DNA of 64,000 bases from Salinimicrobium sp049680855 (GTDB lineage Bacteria; Bacteroidota; Bacteroidia; Flavobacteriales; Flavobacteriaceae): the NCBI RefSeq assembly GCF_049680855.1, contig NZ_JBMPGS010000002.1, forward strand, positions 558,001 through 622,000, read 5' to 3'. Position 1 is the first letter of the stretch; each line of letters opens with the position of its first letter. Positions 34,484 to 42,583 of the stretch are shown one piece after another. The position numbers and the translations under genes were made by a program. The notes beneath the pieces were generated by a model. It ran no database searches. It was not told the origin of the DNA and saw only the letters and a list, made by a program, of their open reading frames with translations.

Positions 34484-35193
34484 ACCTCAAATATCTTAAA
34501 CTGATTATACTCCGCAGTGATAGAATACTTCCTGTCTGTGAAGTTGTTTTCTATTTTCGGGTTCATATCCCACTGGCAAATTGGTTTACCGTCAACTAGG
34601 AGAGTTTTGATATTATCCCTTATCTGCATTTCACATCTTGGATTAACGCAGAATTCCTCAAGCTCTCGTCTGGTGTCGAAAGTAAAGCCGTGACGGGATA
34701 GCGCTAAAATGATTTGATCTTCTAGGTTATCAGATAAATCCTTGTGAAGTCTTTTAATTGCTTCGTCTTGAATAGAGGAGAAATCTTTGAAACCTGGAAT
34801 TAATTCATCTGGGAGTTTCTTTGCTTTAAAATTCCCTTCTTTATCAAAATGCATTACACCTTCAATGAAAGGATAAGGCTCTCCTTTGTCATAAAAGTTT
34901 TGTAGGTTCTTAGCGTCTTGAGTGTTTTTATCTAACGCAGCTTTTATTTCCTCTTTCAAATCAACTCCATAAAACTCTCTCCTTTTTGCTTCATCAGAAA
35001 AGAAAGTATTCCAAAAAGCTCTATAATCTCCTACTGTATCGCATTTATATTCTTCGCCTTTGTGGATTAAAGCATTGTCTTTCACGCGGAACATATAACC
35101 ATCTTCATGGCTATAGTAACGCCCATCAAATTCAAAACCCCAATCTTCGGGCTTGAATGGAATTTCAAAATCTTTATTAATGATCCTTTTCAT
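34480..35193 (-). CDS. hypothetical 237-aa protein
   Basis: Soluble, acidic, rich in aromatic residues. A region near residue 185 reads EFCVNPRCEMQI with two Cys but no complete metal site. Not recognised. It is in an operon with the exonuclease and the 99-aa gene. It may be an accessory gene, since it lies between packaging and head genes where cargo is often inserted. Confidence 0.55.
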   Translation of the reverse strand: MKRIINKDFEIPFKPEDWGFEFDGRYYSHEDGYMFRVKDNALIHKGEEYKCDTVGDYRAFWNTFFSDEAKRREFYGVDLKEEIKAALDKNTQDAKNLQNFYDKGEPYPFIEGVMHFDKEGNFKAKKLPDELIPGFKDFSSIQDEAIKRLHKDLSDNLEDQIILALSRHGFTFDTRRELEEFCVNPRCEMQIRDNIKTLLVDGKPICQWDMNPKIENNFTDRKYSITAEYNQFKIFEV

Positions 35194-35224
35194 ACCCTAA
35201 ATATAATCAATTTACTAAAACCCT

Positions 35225-35713
35225 TTATTGAGCATCTAAATTATACCCGGTTTTAATACTCCCCTCTGGAACTCTAAAAACATAATATACATTACTTGAA
35301 TCGTTTAATCCCCACAAAGAAGGTTTGCAGCGTTCCTTATACGTTTCAAGAACCGGAATTGAATCAGTATATTTTATAGAAGCTCTGTTGTAATCAATTT
35401 CCCTTAGCCAGAAATAATCTTCGTTTCTTTCATAGAAAACATATTTCATTTCCCCGTTTATGTTCCCTGTTCCTAAAAAGAAACTACCGGAAATTCCCTG
35501 GTTATCGTTAAGCACTTCAATATATGAAACACTCTTTTCAGTGTAGGTGTCGGTTCCAATGATAAGAGCTGCCATAGCACCTAAAAATGCACCAATCAAA
35601 AACCCTATAAAGCCTCCGAAAATATAATCGGTATTATCAGCTTCCCATGATTTACTGCCTAAATAAACCCCTATTACTATCCCTAAAAGGGTAAAAATTC
35701 CCACTGTTAACAT
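35225..35713 (-). CDS. membrane protein with two N-terminal helices, 162 aa
   Basis: Helices at about 2-19 (TVGIFTLLGIVIGVYLG) and 31-53 (FGGFIGFLIGAFLGAMAALIIG), both Gly-rich, then a soluble domain of about 105 residues. Overlaps the exonuclease gene stop by 7 bp. Could be a superinfection-exclusion type protein by topology, but no family is recognised. Confidence 0.55.
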   Translation of the reverse strand: MLTVGIFTLLGIVIGVYLGSKSWEADNTDYIFGGFIGFLIGAFLGAMAALIIGTDTYTEKSVSYIEVLNDNQGISGSFFLGTGNINGEMKYVFYERNEDYFWLREIDYNRASIKYTDSIPVLETYKERCKPSLWGLNDSSNVYYVFRVPEGSIKTGYNLDAQ

Positions 35714-36261
35714 ATCTTTTCTTTTGAATTGGTTAATAATCTATAAACCTCCAGCGTTGCCTTACAGTCGCCAATCGCCCGGTGGCTGTCCTCGTTCACT
35801 ATTCCGAAGTGATCGCAGATATCTGCAAGCTTATTGCAATCAAGAGATAGGTTTTCCCGGCATAGTTCGAGGGTGTCTTCTATTTCAAAAGAATCTAATG
35901 TTTCCTCAATATACCTCCAGCGACTTAATAAATATTCAAGTCTTGGTAGGTCGAATTTCCGAAGGTTATGTCCGATTAAGCCTGTTACATTGTGAATAGT
36001 GAATAATCCCCAAATGTGAGCGCAAACATCTGTTACATCCTCCCCATTCTCAATCTCTTCCATGGAAATCCCATTCACGGCCATGGCATCTTCTTTATAG
36101 CTTACAAGCTCTTCGCTATCTGGCCGGGTGTAAGGTTTAATAATGAAGTTTCTTTCCTCGACTACCTCCAGGGCATCGTTAATGATCAAAATTCCGATTT
36201 CGCAAATGGCGTTTTTGGTGATGGAGAAACCGCCTGTTTCGAGGTCTATTATTGCTTTCAT
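35707..36261 (-). CDS. DnaQ-like 3'-5' exonuclease (DEDDh)
   Basis: 184 aa. Motif ExoI IIDLETGGF (Asp, Glu), ExoII LIGHNLRKFDLPRLEYLL (Asp), and ExoIII HRAIGDCKATLEVYRLL (His and Asp spaced by 4). All four acidic/His residues of the DEDDh superfamily are present. It degrades single-stranded ends and may support phage replication or recombination. Its ATG overlaps the stop of the upstream interrupted gene. Confidence 0.88.
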   Translation of the reverse strand: MKAIIDLETGGFSITKNAICEIGILIINDALEVVEERNFIIKPYTRPDSEELVSYKEDAMAVNGISMEEIENGEDVTDVCAHIWGLFTIHNVTGLIGHNLRKFDLPRLEYLLSRWRYIEETLDSFEIEDTLELCRENLSLDCNKLADICDHFGIVNEDSHRAIGDCKATLEVYRLLTNSKEKIC

Positions 36262-36464
36262 AAACTGTTTTTTATGGTGTTATATTTAATTTTATTCAGC
36301 ATTTCACTCATTGCGCTTTCTCTGCTATGGAAGTGCCACGGCATACTTTCAATACCGGCCACGGAAATAAAATGAGTCCAGTACTCCTTTTTGAAGAAGA
36401 AACCTTTTTATTTTTGGATCTCGACTACCCAGCCTTTCTGGTACTTTTTGATTCTGAGGTTCAT
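36258..36464 (-). pseudogene. small phage gene interrupted by an in-frame TAA
   Basis: From ATG 36464 the frame reads 18 codons (ending WVVEIQK), then TAA at 36408-36410. It continues open for 49 more codons (starting KGFFFKKEYWTHFISVAG, later MPWHFHSRESAMSEMLNKI) to a TGA that overlaps the ATG of the exonuclease gene. Both halves read as one typical small phage protein of 68 aa, and the ATGA junction to the next gene is kept. Either a recent nonsense mutation or stop readthrough. Confidence 0.65.
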
Positions 36465-36467
36465 TTA

Positions 36468-36815
36468 TTAAATACTTCTGAAATCTTCTTCTCTTTCTGA
36501 CATTTTCCTGTAATTCCCTCCCGGACTACACCAACTACCAAAAGAAGCGTCTATTTGTTTAAGTATTTTATCGAGTTCGGTTATTTTGTTTCGCAGATCT
36601 TCATTATCCTCTCCTAAAGATTGAAGCCTTTTAAACTCCGCTCTTTTTTCTTTAAGTTCTTTGGATAGGTTCAAGTATTTAAGAATTTGCCCGGCTTCCT
36701 CTATTGTTTGCAGGCGTTTTTGGCGTTCTCGTTCTTTTTGTCGTTGTTTTTCCCGGAATGACTCAAATAGCTCACTTATTTCGTTGAACTTACTTGGCGG
36801 CTCTGGCTTGTTTCT
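36468..36815 (-). CDS. coiled-coil protein, start unclear (open frame 36815-36468)
   Basis: The frame is open for 116 codons and strongly coiled-coil (FESFREKQRQKERERQ, KELKEKRAEFKRLQSL). The first usable start is TTG 36674, which would give only 68 aa and discard clearly coding sequence. The upstream 23-aa microgene overlaps its beginning in another frame. A +1 slip at the microgene stop (AAG TAA G) would join them, or one base was lost or gained. The coding boundaries shown are the open frame. Confidence 0.5.
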   Translation of the reverse strand, partial: RNKPEPPSKFNEISELFESFREKQRQKERERQKRLQTIEEAGQILKYLNLSKELKEKRAEFKRLQSLGEDNEDLRNKITELDKILKQIDASFGSWCSPGGNYRKMSEREEDFRSI

Positions 36816-36861
36816 TCATTAAAGCGATAAAAATTAAAGCGAAAATTAATGCATCTTCCAT
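36790..36861 (-). CDS. single-helix membrane microprotein, 23 aa
   Basis: ATG 36861: an acidic MED, a hydrophobic helix (ALIFALIFIALM) and a basic end (KKQARAAK). Such tiny membrane peptides recur in this prophage. It may be the N-terminal anchor of the coiled-coil protein below, if a +1 shift occurs. Confidence 0.5.
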   Translation of the reverse strand: MEDALIFALIFIALMKKQARAAK

Positions 36862-36950
36862 ATTTGAAGTTTTATCAGTTAAAAGTTATTTTAATTATCA
36901 AAAATGAACATCGCCCATCGTACGAATAAAAATATTTTGCGGATAATTCA

Positions 36951-38375
36951 TTATTCTTTAAAAATGTGTTTATAGTTGGTGTAAATGTATTGCGCTAGTA
37001 GTGTAACACTATCCGAAGCGTCATCTTCAGATTTATTCGTCTTCAGAAATCCCTTCAAGGCTTTTAAAAACTTCATGTACTCCGGGCTCCCGGTACGTTT
37101 AAAAACAAAATATTCGTTAATGATCCAGGCGTAACTTATCAATCGGTTCATTTTATTGCCTTTGCTTACCACGCCTTTTATATTCTGAGCACCTTTTGTC
37201 TTGAGAAGATTGATGTAAGTAGCTCCCATGGCATTTGTTTCACATACCATCTTCAGAACATTATACATCTGGGTTTTCTGAACGATCCTGTCCGCACTTG
37301 TCGCGCTCCCCTCCTGCGTATAAATAGCATCATGCACGTAGATCTTCTTTCCAATAAGTTTGGCGAAGGGAGCGGCTAAATAATCTGTTCCAGAATCGGC
37401 AATATCCGCAGCCCCTAAACTGATCGCCCCGGTTTCATTGCTTAATTCATCGTAGTATTTAAGCTGGTAAAGAAGTCCCTGGCTTTCTTTCGGGTCCTGG
37501 TCAAATTGTGCATCATAGTCATCTTCGCTGGTTCCCTCTTCATCATTGTTCAAAGCCTTTTTCTCACTGGCTAGTATAGATCTGTTCAGTCTTACCGGGT
37601 CTAGAAGTCCATTCTGGTAATACTGTCTGAACTCTGGTGGCTGTATAAGGTCACTTTCTTCTGCCGGTAAGCAGATGTTTAGAACATTATTGAGCTTCTT
37701 TTGAGCAACGGTGGTGTAATCATTAATGCTTAACCGCTGCATGAGGAGAATATAAAGCGAGGTTTCTTTATTGGTTTTCCTTGTCTGGAATTCCTTAAAA
37801 CCTTCGGCGGCCGCTTCCATTTCTACCTGTGATTTCGCCTGTCTTGCGGTGGTGGGGTCATCTTCAATTAAGATATCACCATGGTTCCCAATTTTAGAAC
37901 CTTTGGTGGTAAATGAATACCGGGCACCGCCTAATGTATTTTGATAGAACGTCTTTGCGCTGGCATCTTTCCGAATAATGATCTCCGGGAATAGCTCTTT
38001 GTATTTGGCTGAAGTGATTATGTCCTTGCTCCGCATGGCGTTCTTTGCTGTCAGCTTATCGGAATTGGTAGAAGTAAGTATGATTGTAGTGGGATCTATC
38101 GTCCATGCCCAGGCTGGCACCATTTGAGATAAGATTGTTGATTTGGTAGTACCGGGACAGATATTGGCAATAATATCATTTTCCTTTTTTTCTTTTCGGA
38201 TTGCTCGTAAGAGGTGGGGTTGGATTTCGTTGCAGATTGCTTCGATGTGCCAATTATCCACCATTGGCTCCGAAATAATAGTTTCCCAGAAGCATTTAAT
38301 GAACTCGTACAATGATTTACGGCATATCTCAGCCTGAATGGATAAATCGTCAATCATTAAATCATCAAGCTCCAT
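36951..38375 (-). CDS. terL: terminase large subunit
   Basis: 474 aa, the packaging motor ATPase and nuclease. Walker A variant ANICPGTTKSTI at about residue 70, motif SFTTKGSKIGNHGDI, and Walker B DILIEDDP (Asp-Asp). The nuclease domain starts near 310 (SLGAADIADSGTDYL) with a DxxDxG-like acidic site. Normal length for the Terminase_6 group. Follows the small subunit by 4 bp. Confidence 0.93.
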   Translation of the reverse strand: MELDDLMIDDLSIQAEICRKSLYEFIKCFWETIISEPMVDNWHIEAICNEIQPHLLRAIRKEKKENDIIANICPGTTKSTILSQMVPAWAWTIDPTTIILTSTNSDKLTAKNAMRSKDIITSAKYKELFPEIIIRKDASAKTFYQNTLGGARYSFTTKGSKIGNHGDILIEDDPTTARQAKSQVEMEAAAEGFKEFQTRKTNKETSLYILLMQRLSINDYTTVAQKKLNNVLNICLPAEESDLIQPPEFRQYYQNGLLDPVRLNRSILASEKKALNNDEEGTSEDDYDAQFDQDPKESQGLLYQLKYYDELSNETGAISLGAADIADSGTDYLAAPFAKLIGKKIYVHDAIYTQEGSATSADRIVQKTQMYNVLKMVCETNAMGATYINLLKTKGAQNIKGVVSKGNKMNRLISYAWIINEYFVFKRTGSPEYMKFLKALKGFLKTNKSEDDASDSVTLLAQYIYTNYKHIFKE

Positions 38376-38379
38376 AGAC

Positions 38380-39009
38380 TTATCCTTTCGCTTTCATCTT
38401 CAAAGCCTGAAGGGTTTTCAGTTCTTTCAGTGATAGCTTGCTAAGATCTTCGCGTTCGGGTTTGGGATTGCTTTGCTCGTTGTCTTTTTCGTAGAAGCCG
38501 ATATGCTTAGCAATCTTCTCAATCGTCCAGTCTTTACCGTGGAGTTTCAATTCGATACCATTACGACCTTCTTTAATTGATTCAATACACATGAGCTGTT
38601 CTTCTGTAAGATTACTGAAAGGCTTAAATTGAAGCACTCGTTCTGATTTCTTTATCGGCTCTCCAGTCTCTTCATCTATTCCGATTGTCATCTCGAATTC
38701 TACAAAGTCAACGTATTCATCGATGCGAGATTTACGAAGAATATTTAAATGCCCTAGAAGCTCCTTAGAATCGATTTTGAAGTCTTTTTCAGCTATTTCT
38801 GCGGCAACTTTCTGAAGTTCGTTTACCCTTGCCCTAACCTTGCCCTCTTTTAGTAGTCTGGACGCTTTCTCATTAACCGTCTTATCCTTCATTCTTGATG
38901 TAGAATAAGCGATACGATAAGCCGCCGAAGCATCATCTAATTTCACGTACTCTTTTGCAAAAATCTCCTGTTTCTTTGTGAGCTTTTTCATATCATCATT
39001 TCCCCGCAT
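38380..39009 (-). CDS. terS: terminase small subunit
   Basis: 209 aa. N-terminal DNA-binding helix-turn-helix region with the Terminase_2 signature LTKKQEIFAKEYVKLDDASAAYRIAY and VNEKASRLLKEGKVRARV, then an oligomerisation region (KIDSKELLGHLNILRKSRIDEY) and a charged tail. Recognises pac/cos DNA for packaging. Overlaps the upstream membrane gene by 14 bp. Confidence 0.92.
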   Translation of the reverse strand: MRGNDDMKKLTKKQEIFAKEYVKLDDASAAYRIAYSTSRMKDKTVNEKASRLLKEGKVRARVNELQKVAAEIAEKDFKIDSKELLGHLNILRKSRIDEYVDFVEFEMTIGIDEETGEPIKKSERVLQFKPFSNLTEEQLMCIESIKEGRNGIELKLHGKDWTIEKIAKHIGFYEKDNEQSNPKPEREDLSKLSLKELKTLQALKMKAKG

Positions 39010-39319
39010 AAACCAACCTCCAAAGAAGCAGTTTACGGTAAGTTTTATTTAACTCAGGTTTGAAGCTTCCTTTATAACCTCGTTCGCTTCGACCTTTAAA
39101 TTCGTCTTTCATATCTTTCCACCATCCAATAAGTCCACCGTCTATAATTGCCACCGGGATTAGTAGCAATGCTAATATCCAGAAGAAAGGCGAATACCAC
39201 CGGGCGGTTAACCTGGCGTTAAACTCAAAGTACCTCCCGTTGAATGAATACACACTGAAATTAGCCTTGTAAATAAGCCATACTAGCAATGCGTGAAGAA
39301 ATGGTGGGATTTGTTTCAT
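38996..39319 (-). CDS. membrane protein of 107 aa next to the terminase
   Basis: Hydrophobic segments at about 5-22 (FLHALLVWLIYKANFSVY) and 43-67 (FWILALLLIPVAIIDGGLIGWW), then a basic tail. Start ATG 39319 overlaps the upstream 52-aa gene stop (ATGA). Not recognised. Confidence 0.55.
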   Translation of the reverse strand: MKQIPPFLHALLVWLIYKANFSVYSFNGRYFEFNARLTARWYSPFFWILALLLIPVAIIDGGLIGWWKDMKDEFKGRSERGYKGSFKPELNKTYRKLLLWRLVYAGK

Positions 39320-39474
39320 TGGTCATCAAATTCTATTGCATCAAATTCTTCTTTTGCTTTTTCCCTTTCCTGGAGTTCTACCCAATAAGGTTTTTTATAG
39401 TTTGGGATTTTATAAGTTTTACCTACCAATATTTCAGGGTTTTTCGGGTGGGGTTTAAATCGGTTGTAGTGCAT
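39316..39474 (-). CDS. small protein of 52 aa
   Basis: ATG 39474. Pro/Lys/Tyr-rich (KTYKIPNYKKPYWVELQEREK) with an acidic end (FDAIEFDDQ). It is coupled by ATGA to the next gene. The recurrent leader motif lies 23 bp upstream. Function unknown. Confidence 0.6.
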   Translation of the reverse strand: MHYNRFKPHPKNPEILVGKTYKIPNYKKPYWVELQEREKAKEEFDAIEFDDQ

Positions 39475-39496
39475 TTGATCTGTTTCATGGGAGTTC

Positions 39497-39515
39497 TGAA
39501 AGTTTAGGTGTTGAA
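39497..39515 (-). repeat. leader motif copy (TTCAACAC type)
   Basis: On the minus strand TTCAACACCTAAACTTTCA, matching the leaders before the recT, sbcC-like and LuxR-HTH genes. An ATG follows 8 bases later (39488), opening a 20-codon frame; the 52-aa gene starts 14 bases further on. Confidence 0.5.
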
Positions 39516-39516
39516 G

Positions 39517-39903
39517 TTATTTTTGTATTTCGAATTCTTTTAAGAGATGCTTATTTTGATAAATATTTCCTTTGATAACACACTCTTCATTCATAGCGCA
39601 TAAAAACGTATCATCTTCTTGCGTTTCCGAAATAATAAAAGCAGCATCAATATATTTTACCTGAGAAACAAAGGTTTTCGTTATAGGCTCTCTTGGGTCG
39701 CTATCATAATATCTAGTGCAACTAAATTCAATAATATCATTCTCAAATATTTTACGCCCTTTGGAATCTCTCAATCCTGTGTACAGATCTATTTCTAATA
39801 AATCCCATTGTATTTGCCCTTTTTGCTTTTCAATATCTTTTAGATCAAAAAACTGAAAACGCTCTACAATTCTATTCCACGCTCTAAATTTTAAATCCTT
39901 CAT
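39517..39903 (-). CDS. YopX-family protein
   Basis: 128 aa. Starts MKDLKFRAWNR and has LYTGLRDSKGRKIFENDIIEF, the YopX signature (W-D, tGLkDknGkeIyegDIv). The family is common in phages and its function is unknown. Overlaps the upstream HNH gene by 4 bp. Confidence 0.88.
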   Translation of the reverse strand: MKDLKFRAWNRIVERFQFFDLKDIEKQKGQIQWDLLEIDLYTGLRDSKGRKIFENDIIEFSCTRYYDSDPREPITKTFVSQVKYIDAAFIISETQEDDTFLCAMNEECVIKGNIYQNKHLLKEFEIQK

Positions 39904-40235
39904 ACCACCTCAGTTTCATAAACACTATACTTCTCAATCTGCTTCTGCATCCACTTCTTATCATATTTCACTCCGTTGGCTTCGAGGAAATCCCGGTGCT
40001 TTCGGAATTGATAAGCGGTGGTTTGTTTCTTATCCCCGAGTTGCAGATGCTCTTCTCTGGTCTGGGCCATTAGGTTTTCTATTCGGTTAAGGTTCTTTTG
40101 TGGATCACCTCCCATACCTCTTGATAAAATGTGGCAGACGTCTACCGCTCTACCTCCAGATAGTTCTGAAGGAATGAAATCGCCTTTTGAATAGCCGAAG
40201 GCGTTTAAATAAATGAGGGTGTAGTTGCGTGCCAT
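39900..40235 (-). CDS. HNH-type nuclease-like protein
   Basis: 111 aa. VDVCHILSRGMGGDPQKNLNRIENLMAQTREEHLQLGD gives H..N..H spacing of the HNH/beta-beta-alpha-metal fold. It lies near the terminase, where HNH proteins assist genome cutting in many phages. A free-standing homing enzyme is the alternative. One base after the microgene stop. Confidence 0.75.
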   Translation of the reverse strand: MARNYTLIYLNAFGYSKGDFIPSELSGGRAVDVCHILSRGMGGDPQKNLNRIENLMAQTREEHLQLGDKKQTTAYQFRKHRDFLEANGVKYDKKWMQKQIEKYSVYETEVV

Positions 40236-40313
40236 TTAAAATACTTTCTTTAAATCTTTATAGGTTTTTATGGAGGCTAATATTACAGTTAAGAAAAAGG
40301 TTATCTCGTCCAT
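40236..40313 (-). CDS. single-helix membrane microprotein, 25 aa
   Basis: ATG 40313 sits on the TAA of the upstream HNH gene (TAATG). Acidic start (MDE), hydrophobic helix (ITFFLTVILASI), basic end (KTYKDLKKVF). Probably a real coupled microgene. Confidence 0.5.
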   Translation of the reverse strand: MDEITFFLTVILASIKTYKDLKKVF

Positions 40314-40726
40314 TATTCAATTCCAGCTTTAACTTTTTCTCTTCGGTATTTTTCCTTAGCGTCATATCTAAGGTGGCATAGTTGACAAGCGGCTTTCAAT
40401 CTTTCATCTTTCACATCGTGGTTTTCTTCGTCATGATCCAAATGAGCTACAGTAAGAACGACCTTTACTTTTTTAGGATTAGGTACAGGTTCTGTTTTCC
40501 CTGTTTTGCGGTTCTTCTTCGCTTCTACAGTCTTTGGAAGAGAATCCGCTTCTTCAAAATCCCTAAACCATCCTGTTGTTTTACCTCTGTACTTTACACT
40601 CCAGACTTCTTCACCATGTTTAAAATCACAACCTTCAAATTCACAGGTATTATTTGCCCGCTTCATAATTCGTGGCCGGATCTCGCTTAACCAGTTTGGA
40701 GGATATTTTTTGTAGTTTATCGGCAT
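40313..40726 (-). CDS. HNH endonuclease-like protein with zinc knuckles
   Basis: 137 aa. Two Cys pairs (CEFEGCDF and CQLCHLRYD) bracket the HNH motif TVAHLDHDEENHDVKDERLKAACQLCH. Likely a DNA nicking enzyme acting in packaging or mobility. Second HNH gene within 500 bp. Confidence 0.8.
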   Translation of the reverse strand: MPINYKKYPPNWLSEIRPRIMKRANNTCEFEGCDFKHGEEVWSVKYRGKTTGWFRDFEEADSLPKTVEAKKNRKTGKTEPVPNPKKVKVVLTVAHLDHDEENHDVKDERLKAACQLCHLRYDAKEKYRREKVKAGIE

Positions 40727-40727
40727 C

Positions 40728-40973
40728 CTATTTAGGCTGATTTAAAATTGAATCCGCTTCACTTCCTAAAAATGAAAGTTGCTTTAATTGTTCTTCGGTC
40801 ATTTCATCAAAATAATGCTTCAGGTAGTTAAGGCTTGTATTAATCTTTCCTTCCCTTGCATCTGCCAGATTGAAATAGCCCTGGTGGGTGCTGTCAGATA
40901 TTTGCCCGTTGTCGGCTACTTGCCTTATACGGTGCTTTCCTGATTGGTCTTTGTATTCTTGGATTTTTGGCAT
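40728..40973 (-). CDS. DUF1508/YegP-like small protein
   Basis: 81 aa from ATG 40973; the longer form uses a TTG. HRIRQVADNGQISDSTHQGYFNLADARE resembles the YegP repeat (W-l-a-nG-i-i-s-ge-Y). A 42-bp piece encoding LNYLKHYFDEMTEE recurs at 42846-42887. Confidence 0.6.
   Translation of the reverse strand: MPKIQEYKDQSGKHRIRQVADNGQISDSTHQGYFNLADAREGKINTSLNYLKHYFDEMTEEQLKQLSFLGSEADSILNQPK
40790..40831. repeat. 42-bp duplicated segment (copy A, inside the YegP-like gene)
   Basis: Matches 42846-42887 with one mismatch, in the same orientation. This copy is within an intact gene and is probably the donor. Confidence 0.9.
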
Positions 40974-40984
40974 AATCAAAGTTT

Positions 40985-41818
40985 TTAAGCTGCTATAGCT
41001 TCATAAATTGTTTTCTTACCTTCAATGACTTCGGAAAGGTTTTTATCTTCTAAATCCTGAAAATCTACTTCACATATAATTCCGCAGCTCGGCATAACTT
41101 CTTTACTCATTCGCCCTGCTTTTGGGTCTAGTTCATCCAGAAAAGTTCCGTTGATACAGCTATACCCTGTTTTTCTCTCAAGTCTTGCCATTCTCCAGAA
41201 GTACGCAGGGAAATCCACTCGTATTTGGTTCCAATATCCTTTACCACCTTTTACGCAACCTATACAGTTATTGTTGTTGTAGCCTAACCTGTACATCAAC
41301 GGTAATTCAATTCCTGCATTTATTAGAATTCCTGCGCATTGGTTTTTATCTAAACCTTTTTCAATGAGGGGGAAAAGAGAATTTGTATTAGGGTATTGCT
41401 GGCCGTGGCGTATTGCTCTGTTAATTTCTTTAGGCGTGTATTCAAATCCCCAAACTTGGTTAAGAATAGTGTAATTATTGAAAAGGGATATTTCGTGTAG
41501 CTTTTCAAAATCAAACCTTACTTGCTTTTTAAGCTCTCCCGTGCATGGTGCGCCTTGCGGAGTGTTCACTGCTCCCTTATCTTCTATTACCTCAAATTGA
41601 TCTTTGTATTTTCGGCTTTGAAGAGTATGTATTTTTTGTCCGTACCATTTTTCACAATCTTTTTTAAATCTCTCGTTATCTGGGTGAGCAGTGTCAATTT
41701 TAATATAATACATTTTGACGTTTTTGTACATTTTGAGAGCCATGTAACATGCAACGGCAGAAGTAATTCCTGCGCTCCACCATGCCAATACAAAACCGTC
41801 TTTATCTTTAGTTATCAT
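40985..41818 (-). CDS. PAPS-reductase-like adenine-nucleotide alpha-hydrolase
   Basis: 277 aa. The PP-loop appears as WWSAGITSAVACYMAL near residue 14 (variant of SGGkDS), followed by DTAHPDNERF and APCTGELKKQ. A Cys pair comes later (NNNCIGCVKGGKGYW). Related phage proteins are annotated phosphoadenosine phosphosulfate reductase, but sulfate reduction is unlikely for a phage. A role in nucleotide or DNA modification, such as sulfur chemistry like DndC, is possible. Overlaps the upstream microgene (ATGA). Confidence 0.75.
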   Translation of the reverse strand: MITKDKDGFVLAWWSAGITSAVACYMALKMYKNVKMYYIKIDTAHPDNERFKKDCEKWYGQKIHTLQSRKYKDQFEVIEDKGAVNTPQGAPCTGELKKQVRFDFEKLHEISLFNNYTILNQVWGFEYTPKEINRAIRHGQQYPNTNSLFPLIEKGLDKNQCAGILINAGIELPLMYRLGYNNNNCIGCVKGGKGYWNQIRVDFPAYFWRMARLERKTGYSCINGTFLDELDPKAGRMSKEVMPSCGIICEVDFQDLEDKNLSEVIEGKKTIYEAIAA

Positions 41819-41949
41819 ATCAAAAAAACACTTTTAACCAGATCCCACAATAACACTATGATCTTATACGCTCCATAAGTGGCGCAGATACCTACAATTA
41901 TAGCCCAGAATATTTGGCTTTTGCTTGTGGGGAAGTTGGGTTGGTGCAT
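41815..41949 (-). CDS. single-helix membrane microprotein, 44 aa
   Basis: ATG 41949. A polar N-terminus (MHQPNFPTSKSQ) then a long hydrophobic stretch (FWAIIVGICATYGAYKIIVLLW). Coupled by ATGA to the PAPS-reductase-like gene, and 11 bp after rusA. Confidence 0.55.
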   Translation of the reverse strand: MHQPNFPTSKSQIFWAIIVGICATYGAYKIIVLLWDLVKSVFLI

Positions 41950-41960
41950 TGGTTTAGATT

Positions 41961-42332
41961 TTAAACAGGCTCAATCCTGAATTCTATTCTTGGATTCTTT
42001 TTGTCCAGGAACTTCTCCACGTACAAGCCTGTACATTTGTTGTCGTTCTTAATGGCTTTTGCTTTTTGCAGACAGTCCAGAACTACTTTTAAAGAATTAT
42101 CAAGATCTGCTCTCTGGCTCGGATAAAACACGTTCATGTGAAATTTGAAATACCCTGAAATCATTTTATCCCTGTACTTGTTGCACTGGATATAAAAATC
42201 ATTCTCGTATTTCTTAAGAGCTTCGGTTTTTCCTAAAGTAGATTTGCCACGAATTTTGATAATTCGATAGCAGTTAGATTTACTAGGGGTTGAGCCATAG
42301 ATAACCTGTAATTCCGGCTGGTTTTTAGCCAC
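41961..42332 (-). CDS. rusA: RusA-family Holliday junction resolvase
   Basis: 123 aa, normal RusA size. The conserved acidic core is visible: YPSQRADLDNSLKVVLDCLQKAKAI (Asp-Leu-Asp-Asn), followed by DNKCTGL (DD/Dn position) and FRIEP at the end. Resolves branched DNA before packaging. First gene of the operon that leads to the terminase. Its promoter region carries repressor-type operators (42408-42446). Confidence 0.9.
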   Translation of the reverse strand: MAKNQPELQVIYGSTPSKSNCYRIIKIRGKSTLGKTEALKKYENDFYIQCNKYRDKMISGYFKFHMNVFYPSQRADLDNSLKVVLDCLQKAKAIKNDNKCTGLYVEKFLDKKNPRIEFRIEPV

Positions 42333-42400
42333 GTATTCTAAAAATTGAAAGTTCTGAAAATTTAATACCCGAAGAAGTGGGCTTATGAAGATTTAATACT

Positions 42401-42446
42401 GCTAATATACTAAAAGTAGGGGATTTAGTACTAAAAAAGTTTAGGT
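42401..42446 (-). promoter_or_regulatory. second repressor-controlled promoter before rusA
   Basis: Four half-sites: TACTAAA at 42408-42414 and 42429-42435, TTTAGTA at 42424-42430, and TTTAGGT at 42440-42446. The pair 42429-42446 has the same 7-4-7 spacing as the operator at 58049-58066. On the minus strand TTTAGTATATTAGC closely copies the early promoter TTTAGTATATTTGC. It probably puts the RusA-terminase operon under the prophage repressor. Confidence 0.65.
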
Positions 42447-42469
42447 TTTTTTGCGGTTTTGTTTAGGTT

Positions 42470-42562
42470 TTAGAAACTAACACCTCCGCAATCTTCACAG
42501 CAACTATGACCGTCTTTAGGTTTGTCTTTGCCGCACATTAGGCACTTCTCTTTTTCTTCCAT
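42470..42562 (-). CDS. 30-aa zinc-knuckle microprotein
   Basis: ATG 42562. Two Cys pairs (CLMCG and CCEDCGG) in a 30-residue protein make a compact zinc ribbon. It ends 24 bp before the repressor operator cluster. Confidence 0.55.
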   Translation of the reverse strand: MEEKEKCLMCGKDKPKDGHSCCEDCGGVSF

Positions 42563-42583
42563 TGGTTTATTTGCAAGTCCATT

